Assembly (NCBI RefSeq): GCF_004022215.1
Contig: NZ_SAUZ01000022.1
Coordinates: 1 to 64,000 of the forward strand
DNA length: 64,000 nt
Origin: Paenirhodobacter populi
GTDB taxonomy: Bacteria > Pseudomonadota > Alphaproteobacteria > Rhodobacterales > Rhodobacteraceae
Direction of reading: 5' to 3'
Part shown: positions 52,823 through 60,685 of the stretch, one piece after another
Numbering within the stretch: the stretch's first letter is position 1
Layout of the letters: each line of letters opens with the position of its first letter
Notes under the pieces: generated by a model
What the model saw: only the letters and a program-made list of their open reading frames with translations
Databases searched by the model: none
What the model was told of the DNA's origin: nothing
Program-made: the position numbers and the translations under genes

Positions 52823-53868
52823 GCCTTCGTCCCCAGCCGTTGGCCGACGCCCGCGCGGTCTTGCAGCGCGCGCCACCAGGGCTCGTTGTCGAGATACCAT
52901 TGCACGGTCTTTTCCAGCCCCTCCTCGACCGTCACGGAGGGCTTCCAGCCGAGTTCGGCGCGGATCCGCGAGGGATCGATCGCATAGCGCGCGTCATGGC
53001 CGGGGCGGTCGGTGACGAAGGTGATCTGGTCGGCGTAGCTGCCCTGCGCCTTCGGGCGCTTGGCGTCGAGGATGCCGCACAGCGTCTTCACCAGTTCGAG
53101 GTTGGTGCGCTCGTTCTCGCCGCCGATGTTGTAGCTGCGCCCGACCTCGCCCTTCTGCACCACCAGAAGCAGCGCATCGGCGTGATCCTCGACGTAAAGC
53201 CAGTCGCGGATATTGGCGCCGTTGCCGTAGATGGGCAGCGGCTTGCCCGCGAGCGCGTTGAGGATGACGACCGGGATCAGCTTTTCCGGGAAGTGGAACG
53301 GCCCGTAGTTGTTCGAGCAGTTGGTCAGCACGACGGGCAGGCCATAGGTTTCATGCCAGGCGCGGACCAGGTGATCCGAGGATGCCTTCGACGCCGAATA
53401 GGGGCTGCGCGGATCGTAGGGCGTGTCCTCGGTGAATTTCACACTCGGATCGTCGGGCAGCGAACCGAAGACCTCGTCGGTCGAGATATGGTGAAAACGG
53501 AAAGCCTCCGGCTTGCCCCGCGCCGTCCAGTAGCGCCGCGCGGCCTCCAGCATGTTGAAGGTGCCGGTGATGTTGGTCTGGATGAAGTCGCCCGGCCCGT
53601 CGATCGAGCGGTCGACATGGGATTCCGCAGCCAGATGCATCACCGCATCGGGCCGGTGCTTGTCGAACACCGCGTCGAGCGCCGCGCGGTCGCGGATGTC
53701 GGCCTTTTCGAAGGCGTAATCCGGGCTGTCGGCCACCGAAGCGACGTTGTCGAGGCAGGCGGCATAGGTCAGCGCATCGAGATTGACCACCGAATGTCCC
53801 CGCGCGATCGCCAGACGGACGACGGCGGACCCGATGAAGCCGGCGCCGCCGGTGACGAGAAGTTTCAT
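52819..53868 (-). CDS. rmlB: dTDP-glucose 4,6-dehydratase
   Basis: Second step of dTDP-L-rhamnose synthesis: dTDP-glucose to dTDP-4-keto-6-deoxyglucose. It has 349 residues. [15 protein letters not shown] opens the NAD-binding fold; [15 protein letters not shown], the catalytic STDEVFG (Asp-Glu), [15 protein letters not shown] (Tyr-x(3)-Lys) and [17 protein letters not shown] are standard for RmlB. It starts 3 bp after the rmlC stop and overlaps rmlD by ATGA. Confidence 0.97.
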   Translation of the reverse strand: MKLLVTGGAGFIGSAVVRLAIARGHSVVNLDALTYAACLDNVASVADSPDYAFEKADIRDRAALDAVFDKHRPDAVMHLAAESHVDRSIDGPGDFIQTNITGTFNMLEAARRYWTARGKPEAFRFHHISTDEVFGSLPDDPSVKFTEDTPYDPRSPYSASKASSDHLVRAWHETYGLPVVLTNCSNNYGPFHFPEKLIPVVILNALAGKPLPIYGNGANIRDWLYVEDHADALLLVVQKGEVGRSYNIGGENERTNLELVKTLCGILDAKRPKAQGSYADQITFVTDRPGHDARYAIDPSRIRAELGWKPSVTVEEGLEKTVQWYLDNEPWWRALQDRAGVGQRLGTKA

Positions 53869-53871
53869 GGA

Positions 53872-54429
53872 TCAGGCCTCGTAGGTGAAGGGGCTGTCGA
53901 AATCGGCGAAGGCCTGTGCTTTCGCATCCTTGTCGGAAATGACCGGGTCGATGTCATCCACCGGCCATGCGATCCCGCAGCTGTCCCATCTCACCGCGCC
54001 GTCGCATTCGGGCGCGTAATGATCGGTGCATTTGTAGACAAGCTCGCTGTCGGGTTCGAGCGTCATGAACCCGTGCAGGAAGCCCGCCGGGATCCAGAGC
54101 TGCCGGCCGTTGTCGAAGCTCAGTTCCTCGCCCACCCATTGCCCGTAGGTCGGGCTGCCCTTGCGCGCATCGACGGCGACGTCAAAGACCCGGCCGCGGC
54201 CGCAGCGCACCAGCTTGCCCTGCGCATGGGGGGGCGACTGGAAATGCAGGCCCCGCACGGTGCCCACCTCGCGCGACAGCGAATGGTTGTCCTGCACGAA
54301 TTCCGGCAGGAACAGGCCTTCGGATTCGAGCTTCCGCTTGTTCCAGCTTTCCGAGAAGAAGCCGCGATGATCGCCGAAACGGGGCGGGGTGATGATGACA
54401 ACGCCGGGGAGAGCGGTGCTTTCGATCAT
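53872..54429 (-). CDS. rmlC: dTDP-4-dehydrorhamnose 3,5-epimerase
   Basis: Third step of dTDP-L-rhamnose synthesis, an epimerase with a cupin fold. It has 185 residues. Conserved motifs are FGDHRGFFSESWNKR, FVQDNHSLS, RGLHFQSPPHAQGKLVRC (catalytic His), VFDVAVDARKGSPTYG and WIPAGFLHGFMTL, all in the expected order. The ATG at 54429 gives the standard length. It is the first gene of rmlCBDA; the promoter should lie in the 228-bp divergent gap to the epimerase gene. Confidence 0.97.
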   Translation of the reverse strand: MIESTALPGVVIITPPRFGDHRGFFSESWNKRKLESEGLFLPEFVQDNHSLSREVGTVRGLHFQSPPHAQGKLVRCGRGRVFDVAVDARKGSPTYGQWVGEELSFDNGRQLWIPAGFLHGFMTLEPDSELVYKCTDHYAPECDGAVRWDSCGIAWPVDDIDPVISDKDAKAQAFADFDSPFTYEA

Positions 54430-54657
54430 GGTATCTGTAATCCAATCTGCCGTGTCCGGTCCCGCACCTTCTGGATGCGTCGCTCCGGCCCGGGCAAGGT
54501 GATCAATTTCCATGCGAAAGGCAACCGCAGCCGGTGATTTATTCCGGTTTGTGGACGGGATTTTCCCTGCCGCCCATACGGCGGGCAAAGTCTCCCCGGC
54601 TTGTCAGAAACCGCCATCGGGGCTATGGCCCGACCGGACCCATCGGAGCGACCAGAC
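54430..54657. promoter_or_regulatory. Divergent promoter region between rmlCBDA and the epimerase gene
   Basis: The 228-bp spacer contains the AT-richer segment 54530-54560 (GATTTATTCCGGTTTGTGG), the probable promoter area for one or both units. No clear operator seen. Confidence 0.35.
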
Positions 54658-55674
54658 ATGTCCCGTTGCCTTCTGTTGACCGGTGTCGCCGGTTTCATCG
54701 GCTTCCATCTCGCGCGCCGCCTGCTGAACGACGGGTGGCGGGTCATCGGCCTCGACAGTCTGAACGATTACTACGATGTGGCGCTCAAGGAACGCCGCCG
54801 CGACATATTGGCGCGCGCGCCCGGGTTCCGGTTCATCCACGACAAGGTCGAGACGCCGGGGCTTCTGCGCGACCTGATGGCGGCGGAGCGCCCCGATACG
54901 GTGGTGCATATGGCGGCGCAGGCCGGGGTGCGCCATTCGATCGAAAGCCCCCGCGACTATGTCGAGGCGAACCTGATCGGCACCTATGAGCTGCTGGAGG
55001 CCGCCCGCGCGACGCCGCCCCGGCACATGCTGCTGGCCTCGACCTCCTCGGTCTATGGCGCGAACACCCGGATGCCCTATCGCGAGACGGACAAGGCCGA
55101 CACGCAGATGTCCTTCTATGCCGCGACCAAAAAGGCGGTCGAGGCGATGTCGCATTCCTATGCCCATCTTTACGGCCTGCCCACGACGATGTTCCGCTTC
55201 TTCACCGTCTACGGTCCCTGGGGGCGGCCGGACATGGCCTTGTTCAAATTCACCCGCAACATCCTGCAGGGCGTGCCGATCGACGTCTACAACAACGGCG
55301 ACATGCTGCGCGACTTCACCTATGTCGACGATCTGGTCGAGGCGATCGCGCGGCTGATCGGGGTGGCGCCGGTGCGCCCCGCCGGTCCCGAGGGGATCGC
55401 GCCCGGCGACAGCCTGTCGCCCGTCGCGCCCTGGCGGGTGGTGAACATCGGCAATGGCGCGCCGGTGCGGCTGATGGATTTCATCCGCGCGGTCGAGGCG
55501 GCGACGGGGCGCAGCGCGGTGCTGAACATGCTGCCGATGCAGGCGGGCGACGTGCCCGCGACCTGGGCGGACGGCACGCTGCTGAACCGGCTGACCGGCT
55601 ATCACCCGCAGACCGGCATTTCCGAGGGGGTCGGGCATTTCGTCACATGGTATCGCGATTACTACGATATCTGA
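54658..55674 (+). CDS. UDP-glucuronate 4-epimerase
   Basis: Short-chain dehydrogenase/epimerase of 338 residues, most likely converting UDP-glucuronate to UDP-galacturonate (CapI/LspL type). The start CLLLTGVAGFIGFHLARRL is followed by the family-specific LDSLNDYYDVALKERRRD, the feature that separates this group from GalE. The active site is SFYAATKKAVEAM (Tyr-x(3)-Lys), then the FFTVYGPWGRPDMA motif. Start ATG 54658 with GGAG upstream. Combined with Ugd it links UDP-glucose to two uronic acids. It faces away from rmlC. Confidence 0.88.
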   Translation: MSRCLLLTGVAGFIGFHLARRLLNDGWRVIGLDSLNDYYDVALKERRRDILARAPGFRFIHDKVETPGLLRDLMAAERPDTVVHMAAQAGVRHSIESPRDYVEANLIGTYELLEAARATPPRHMLLASTSSVYGANTRMPYRETDKADTQMSFYAATKKAVEAMSHSYAHLYGLPTTMFRFFTVYGPWGRPDMALFKFTRNILQGVPIDVYNNGDMLRDFTYVDDLVEAIARLIGVAPVRPAGPEGIAPGDSLSPVAPWRVVNIGNGAPVRLMDFIRAVEAATGRSAVLNMLPMQAGDVPATWADGTLLNRLTGYHPQTGISEGVGHFVTWYRDYYDI

Positions 55675-55780
55675 TCTGATGCGGGCTCGGGGCGGTGCCT
55701 TTCCGGCGGGCGTCCGGCGCATTTCGCGGCAAAATCCGGCGCGGAAGGCGCTGATGGCTTGCAAGCCGCCCCGCCATTGG

Positions 55781-55812
55781 CCATTCACTGGAAACGCCAT
55801 TCACTGGAAACA
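55781..55812 (+). repeat. 16-bp tandem repeat in front of a glycosyltransferase gene
   Basis: CCATTCACTGGAAAC occurs at 55781-55795 and 55797-55811, a 16-bp tandem duplication 25 bp before the ATG at 55837. It might affect the leader of the transcript; it could equally be a slippage event. Confidence 0.6.
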
Positions 55813-55836
55813 ATTGTCGGAAGGCGAAAGTCCCCC

Positions 55837-57078
55837 ATGACCGAAAGCAAGCCCCCCATCGCCTATCTGACCGGGGAATATCCGAAGGTCTCGCATACCT
55901 TCATCCAGCGCGAGATCGAGGCCCTGCGCACCGCCGGCTGGCCGGTCCTGCCCTGCACCATCCGCCGCGCCGCCGCGAAGGACGTGGTGGGCGCGGCGCA
56001 GAAGGAAGAGGAAAAGCGCACCTTCGCGGTGATCGCGGCGGCGAAGAAGCCCGCGACGCTGTTGGGCGCGCAGATCTGGGCGCTGAAGACGGGGCGGTGG
56101 GGGCGCACGCTGAAGCTCGCCTGGAAGACCCGGCCGCCGGGGCTCAAGGCCGGGCTGTGGCAGATGTTCTACTTTCTCGAGGCCGCCGTGCTGGCGCGGC
56201 ATCTGGCAGCGCAGGGGGTGAGGCACATCCACAATCATTTCGCGGATTCGAGCGGCTCGGTCACCATGCTGACCGCCGAACTGGCGGGCATCCCGTTTTC
56301 CATGACGATGCACGGCCCGGCGCTGTTCTACGAACCGCGCTGGTGGCGGCTCGACGAAAAGACCGCACGAGCGGCCTTTGTCAGCTGCATCAGCCATTTC
56401 TGCCGCTCGCAGGCGATGTATTTTTCAAAGCCCGACTATTGGGACAAGCTGAAGATCGTGCATTGCGGCGTCGATCCGGCGCGCTACGGCCGGGCCGACA
56501 TCCCGCGCGGCAAGCGGCTGATCTTCGTCGGGCGGCTGGCCGCGGTGAAGGGGCTGCCGATCCTGGTCGAGGCCTTTGCCCGGCTGCGCGAACGCCACCC
56601 GGACGCGCATCTGTCGATCGTCGGCGACGGGCCGGAACGGAAACCGGCCGAGGCGCGGGTCGCGGGGCTCGGCATCGGCGATGCGGTCACCTTCCACGGC
56701 TATCAAAGCTCGGACGAGGTGTCGGAGCTGCTCGCGCGGTCGGATGTGATGGTGCTGCCCTCCTTCGCCGAGGGGGTGCCCGTCGTGCTGATGGAGGCGA
56801 TGGCCTCGGGCCTGCCGGTCGTCGCCTCGCGCGTGGCGGGGGTGCAGGAACTGGTGGATGACGGTGTGTCCGGCTATGCGGTGCCGCCCGGCGATGTCGA
56901 CAGCCTCGTCGCGCGGCTGGACACGCTGCTGGCCGATCCGGATCTGTGCGCGCGGATGGGGGCTGCCGGGCGCGCGAAGGTCGCGGCCGAATTCGACCAG
57001 GCCGCCGAGGCGCGCTGGCTGGAGCGGATCCTTTCGGGGAGCCTCGCCGGCAAATTGCCGGACGGGCTGCGACCATGA
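55837..57078 (+). CDS. GT4-type glycosyltransferase
   Basis: Cytoplasmic GT-B enzyme of 413 residues. The N-terminal half starts YLTGEYPKVSHTFIQREIEA, a signature of colanic-acid/EPS GT4 enzymes (WcaL/ExoL-like). The C-terminal half has LIFVGRLAAVKGLPILVEAF, LSIVGDGPE, then PSFAEGVPVVLMEAMASGLP with the E-x(7)-E pair, and VAGVQELVDDGVSGY. It would add a hexose to the repeat unit. Start ATG at 55837. Its stop overlaps the ATG of the following acyltransferase (ATGA), suggesting the two act on the same sugar. Confidence 0.9.
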   Translation: MTESKPPIAYLTGEYPKVSHTFIQREIEALRTAGWPVLPCTIRRAAAKDVVGAAQKEEEKRTFAVIAAAKKPATLLGAQIWALKTGRWGRTLKLAWKTRPPGLKAGLWQMFYFLEAAVLARHLAAQGVRHIHNHFADSSGSVTMLTAELAGIPFSMTMHGPALFYEPRWWRLDEKTARAAFVSCISHFCRSQAMYFSKPDYWDKLKIVHCGVDPARYGRADIPRGKRLIFVGRLAAVKGLPILVEAFARLRERHPDAHLSIVGDGPERKPAEARVAGLGIGDAVTFHGYQSSDEVSELLARSDVMVLPSFAEGVPVVLMEAMASGLPVVASRVAGVQELVDDGVSGYAVPPGDVDSLVARLDTLLADPDLCARMGAAGRAKVAAEFDQAAEARWLERILSGSLAGKLPDGLRP

Positions 57079-58118
57079 CGGCGCGGCGGGAACATCTGCG
57101 CTGGCCGGATATGGCCAAGGGGCTGGGGATTATCCTCGTGGTCTTCGGCCATTCCTGGCGGGGTCTGGAAATGGCCGGGCTCCTGCCCGACGGAGTGCTG
57201 TTCCGGGCGGTGGACGATGCGATCTATGCCTTTCACATGCCGCTCTTCTTCTTCCTGTCGGGGTGGTTCTTTCCCGGATCCCTGGCGCGGCTCGGTCCGG
57301 GGGAACATGCGCGGCGGATCTTCTGGCGGCTGTTCTATCCGATGTGTGTCTGGACCTATGTGTTCCTGGCGATGAAACTGCTGGCCGGGGATGGGGCGAA
57401 CAACGCGGTCGGGCCGGCGGCGTTGCTGACCTGGCCGGTGCCGGGACAGCTGCATCTGTGGTTCCTCTGGGCACTGATCCTGATCCAGGGCGTCGCGGTG
57501 CTGCTGCGCCCGATGGCCCTGCGCGGGATCATGCCGTTCTTCGCGATCATGACCGGATTGAGCGCGGCGCTCTGGCTGTCGGCGCTGGTACCCCCCGGAT
57601 CGGCATGGACGGCGGGGGCGATCCGCTCGGCCCCCTTCTTCTTCCTCGGCGGGCTGTGGCATCTGCTGGGCGATCTGCCCGCCTCGCGCCGGGCGGGGGC
57701 GCTGGCGGTCGTGGCCTTCGTTGCGGTCGAAGTGCTGGCGATCCGGCTGGAAGGCGGGGTGGCGGAGCATCTGCTGATCGCCACGGTCGCGGTGGTGGCG
57801 GTTCTGGTCATGGTCCGGGTCTGCGAGCCGCACGCGGGGGCGGCCGGACGGCTGCTTGTGCTGCTCGGACAATGCTCGATGACGATTTACCTGATGCACA
57901 CGATCTTTGCCGCGGCGATCCGCATCCTGCTGGCCAGAGAGCTGGGGATCGAGGCGCTGTTGCCGAATCTGCTGCTGACGGTGGCGGGCGGGCTGTTCCT
58001 GCCGCTGATGATCCATCTCGCGCCGGTACCGCCGGTGCTGCGCCGGGTCCTCGGCCTGCCGGAACAGCCGGTCCTGCGGCTGTTCCGACCGGCCGCGCCC
58101 GGCGCGATCGCGCACTAG
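57075..58118 (+). CDS. Acyltransferase-3 family membrane protein
   Basis: A 347-residue polytopic protein. It begins LRWPDMAKGLGIILVVFGHSW with the helix-1 histidine. YAFHMPLFFFLSGWFFPG follows, then LHLWFLWALILIQ and GQCSMTIYLMHTIF near the end. The H-M-P-L-F-F-x-L-S-G motif is typical of the EPS/Nod-factor acyltransferase group (NodX/YeaX-like fold). Translational coupling to the GT4 gene implies that it acylates the sugar that enzyme adds. The gene is convergent with the GT2 gene, 12 bp apart. Confidence 0.88.
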   Translation: MTARREHLRWPDMAKGLGIILVVFGHSWRGLEMAGLLPDGVLFRAVDDAIYAFHMPLFFFLSGWFFPGSLARLGPGEHARRIFWRLFYPMCVWTYVFLAMKLLAGDGANNAVGPAALLTWPVPGQLHLWFLWALILIQGVAVLLRPMALRGIMPFFAIMTGLSAALWLSALVPPGSAWTAGAIRSAPFFFLGGLWHLLGDLPASRRAGALAVVAFVAVEVLAIRLEGGVAEHLLIATVAVVAVLVMVRVCEPHAGAAGRLLVLLGQCSMTIYLMHTIFAAAIRILLARELGIEALLPNLLLTVAGGLFLPLMIHLAPVPPVLRRVLGLPEQPVLRLFRPAAPGAIAH

Positions 58119-58130
58119 GGCCGGGTTCCG

Positions 58131-59099
58131 TCAGGCGGCGGTGCGCGCGTGGCTGCGGGCGAAGACGGCGGCCTGACGGGCATCGATCTCGGCGATGGCC
58201 TTGTTCTTGCCCTTGAGGAGCGCGTTCCTCTGATAGTCGCGGATGAAGGCGCGCAGTTCGGGATCGGGCAGCTGTGGCTTTTTCTGCAGGGCCGACCGCA
58301 CATAGCCCCACCAGCTGGCCAGCCCGCCCGTCACATAGGGCGGATGCGCCATGCGGAAGATGCAGCTTGCGGTGAAGAACCAGAAGCTCGACCCCATGAA
58401 ATACTGGCCGTAGCCGTGCCGCATCCGGCCGGTGTAGACGCTTTTCTGGCTCGACCCCATCGGGCGGAGATGTTCAAAGGACAGCTCCGGGTCGTTGAAG
58501 GCCTGCGCCTGCCAGCCGAGCTGACGCGACTTGTGGCAGTCGATCGCGTCCCACATCACCTCGCGCACGAAGCCGCCGATTTCCTTGAAGCATTGCACGC
58601 GATAGAATTTCGTCATGCCGACGGACATCTCGTCGCCGCATTTCTCGGACACCTTGCCGCCGTTCCAGGTGAACCAGGGCTTGCCCGAGCACGATCCGAG
58701 CCGCGGGTTCGCCTCCATCCGGTCCATCAGGATCTCGAAGTAGCGGGGCGGCATTTCCAGATCGAGGTCGAATTTGCAGATGTAGTCGAAATCGTCCATC
58801 GAGATCTGGTCGAGGCCGAAATAGAAGGCCTCGATCACCCCGGGGCCGACGGCGCGGACGCCGCGGTTGGGTTTCGGCACCACCCGGATCCAGTCGTGCC
58901 GCGCCGCATATTCGGCAAGGATCTTCGGCGTGTCGTCGGTCGAGCCGTCATCGACCACCAGCCACAGCGCCGGACGTTCGGTCTGGGCCACGACGCTGTC
59001 GAGCGTGCGGCGCATGTATTGCGCCTCGTCGCGGCAGGGCGTGATCAGGGCATAGCGGCGCCCGGGGCGCGGGGCGGAAGTGGAAATCGGCTGGGTCAT
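58131..59099 (-). CDS. GT2-type glycosyltransferase
   Basis: A 322-residue GT-A enzyme. The nucleotide-sugar fold starts YALITPCRDEAQYMRRTLDS; WLVVDDGSTDDTPKIL carries the first metal-site aspartates, and YICKFDLDLEMPPRYFE the D-x-D-type metal motif. GGFVREVMWDAIDCHKSRQ matches the acceptor region. There is no clear transmembrane segment except weak hydrophobicity near 220-235. It would add a sugar to the EPS repeat. I chose the ATG at 59099; an in-frame start at 59180 would add 27 atypical residues. Confidence 0.88.
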   Translation of the reverse strand: MTQPISTSAPRPGRRYALITPCRDEAQYMRRTLDSVVAQTERPALWLVVDDGSTDDTPKILAEYAARHDWIRVVPKPNRGVRAVGPGVIEAFYFGLDQISMDDFDYICKFDLDLEMPPRYFEILMDRMEANPRLGSCSGKPWFTWNGGKVSEKCGDEMSVGMTKFYRVQCFKEIGGFVREVMWDAIDCHKSRQLGWQAQAFNDPELSFEHLRPMGSSQKSVYTGRMRHGYGQYFMGSSFWFFTASCIFRMAHPPYVTGGLASWWGYVRSALQKKPQLPDPELRAFIRDYQRNALLKGKNKAIAEIDARQAAVFARSHARTAA

Positions 59100-59509
59100 C
59101 GAGGGTCCGGATCGCTGGGGAGGGCAGGCCCCCCGGAAAAAGTTCGTGTGCAGTTTCATCCATATGGAAGGTGCTGACAAGCATCTGTTGCCCGCAGGGC
59201 GCGCATGGCTGCCGATCAGCGTTCGGTGGGGTCAGGAATTATGAAACGCTTTTTCTTCTAATCACCCGGCCCGTTATTCGAAACGTGCCCATGGCGGACC
59301 CGCGGTCCGCTGTTTTCGGGACCGGATGACGGGCCGGTGGCCCGCGCGGCCATCGGCATCATTGAACCCGAAGACCACCGCATCTCCCGAAGGCTCCGGC
59401 CCGACGGCGGGGTCTCCGGGCGCGGAGTTCGCATGCTCCCGCATTCGTGACGATCCAGCAGTTTTCCATCATCCCCCAACGCCGGACCACCCCCGGCAAA
59501 GGAGTAGCC
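59100..59509. other. Intergenic region upstream of the 59510 operon
   Basis: A 410-bp spacer between divergent genes. The segment 59230-59275 is AT-richer and probably contains promoters. A hairpin with T-tract lies inside it (59294-59317). No gene seen. Confidence 0.4.
59294..59317 (+). terminator. Terminator-like hairpin in the leader of the 59510 operon
   Basis: GCGGACC (59294-59300) pairs perfectly with GGTCCGC (59304-59310), then TGTTTTC. It reads in the plus direction although no plus-strand gene ends before it, so it could be an attenuator in the leader of the following operon, or a stop for antisense transcription. Confidence 0.4.
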
Positions 59510-60685
59510 ATGACCTCATATCCGACCAGCCCGGTCGTGACCGGGCAGTCCCCCGACACCGCGCAGCCGCAGGCCGATCCGCCGGAGGAAAGCGTGACCA
59601 TCCGGGTCGCGGATGACGGCCGGAGCTTCGAGCTGACGGTCGCCGAAGGCACCGGCACGATCGGGATCAACGGGACGTCCTATGCCTTCGACACGGCGGA
59701 GATCATCGGCAAGGCCCCGGTGATTCTGGCCCCGCCGACGACCGCCGCCGCCCTGCCCGAGGATCTGGCCGAGCTGACCTCGGTGGACTATGTCACGGGA
59801 CCCTATCTTTACGATCCCGCGGGCGGGGAGCCGGTCGTCATCCTGCGCACGATCCGCGGGGACGAGATGCTGGACCTGGGGCCGGACTATGCGCCGACAC
59901 CCTTTGACCGGATCGCCGGCTTTTCGGTCCGGCAGGAGGTTGTGAACGGCTGGGGCGAGGGCACGGCAACATCCGAGGTCGTCGCCCCGGTCGCCCATGC
60001 CCCCGCCGTCCTGACCTTCACCAGAACCTCGGCGCTGCGAAAGGCGGACGGCATCCAGGCCGGAGGCGCCGATTCCGTCCTGATCGTCGCCAATACCGTG
60101 CTCGAGCGGCGGGGCGGCACCCTGTTCCGCGACCCGACGGGCGGGAAGCTGCGGGCCTATTTTTCCTCGGGCATGGGGCGGCTCTATGCGTCCAACCTGA
60201 ACGGCAACAAGCTGCTCAACTTCGACGGCTGGTTCAACACGGCCATAGAGATCGCGGAGGGGGACAACGTCTGTCTCATGCTCAACCTGCGGTCCTCGGG
60301 CTATGCCCAGGTGCAGAGTTATCGCAACGGGCAGGTGGTCGCCTCGACGAGCCGCACGATCGCCTCGGCGGCCGGAAAGATCGACACGAGCGTCATGCTC
60401 ACCATCGGCTACACCGATTTCGGCAGCTCGAAGGACTATTCCATCGAGGGCGGATATCAGGATTTCCGGATCTGGACAGATCTTGCCGAAGAGATCGACA
60501 TCTCCACCAGCAGCTTCGCTTACGCCTTCATGGATGAAACCGGCGCCGCGCGGAACCCCGCCCTCGCCAATGACCTGTTCGGCACGCCGCGGATCTGGCT
60601 GCCGACGGATCCGGCGCAGGCCAATGCGCTCGTCAATCTCGGGACCGCCGGGAACTTCACCGCCAAATCGGAGGAATTCGCATGA
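59510..60685 (+). CDS. Uncharacterised LamG-like protein
   Basis: A 391-residue protein without signal peptide. It starts MTSYPTSPVVTGQSPDTAQP with a proline/glutamine-rich stretch, then a short beta domain (about 35-70). From about 150 to 360 it reads as a concanavalin A/LamG-like jelly roll (VLTFTRTSALRKADGI, YSIEGGYQDFRIWTDLAEE). The ending DLFGTPRIWLPTDPAQANAL resembles phage-tail fibre or surface-binding proteins. The ribosome site is strong (AAAGGAG). Its stop overlaps the start of the glycosidase-like gene (ATGA), so the two proteins are made together and may form a complex. Probably EPS-binding; family not recognised. Confidence 0.6.
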   Translation: MTSYPTSPVVTGQSPDTAQPQADPPEESVTIRVADDGRSFELTVAEGTGTIGINGTSYAFDTAEIIGKAPVILAPPTTAAALPEDLAELTSVDYVTGPYLYDPAGGEPVVILRTIRGDEMLDLGPDYAPTPFDRIAGFSVRQEVVNGWGEGTATSEVVAPVAHAPAVLTFTRTSALRKADGIQAGGADSVLIVANTVLERRGGTLFRDPTGGKLRAYFSSGMGRLYASNLNGNKLLNFDGWFNTAIEIAEGDNVCLMLNLRSSGYAQVQSYRNGQVVASTSRTIASAAGKIDTSVMLTIGYTDFGSSKDYSIEGGYQDFRIWTDLAEEIDISTSSFAYAFMDETGAARNPALANDLFGTPRIWLPTDPAQANALVNLGTAGNFTAKSEEFA

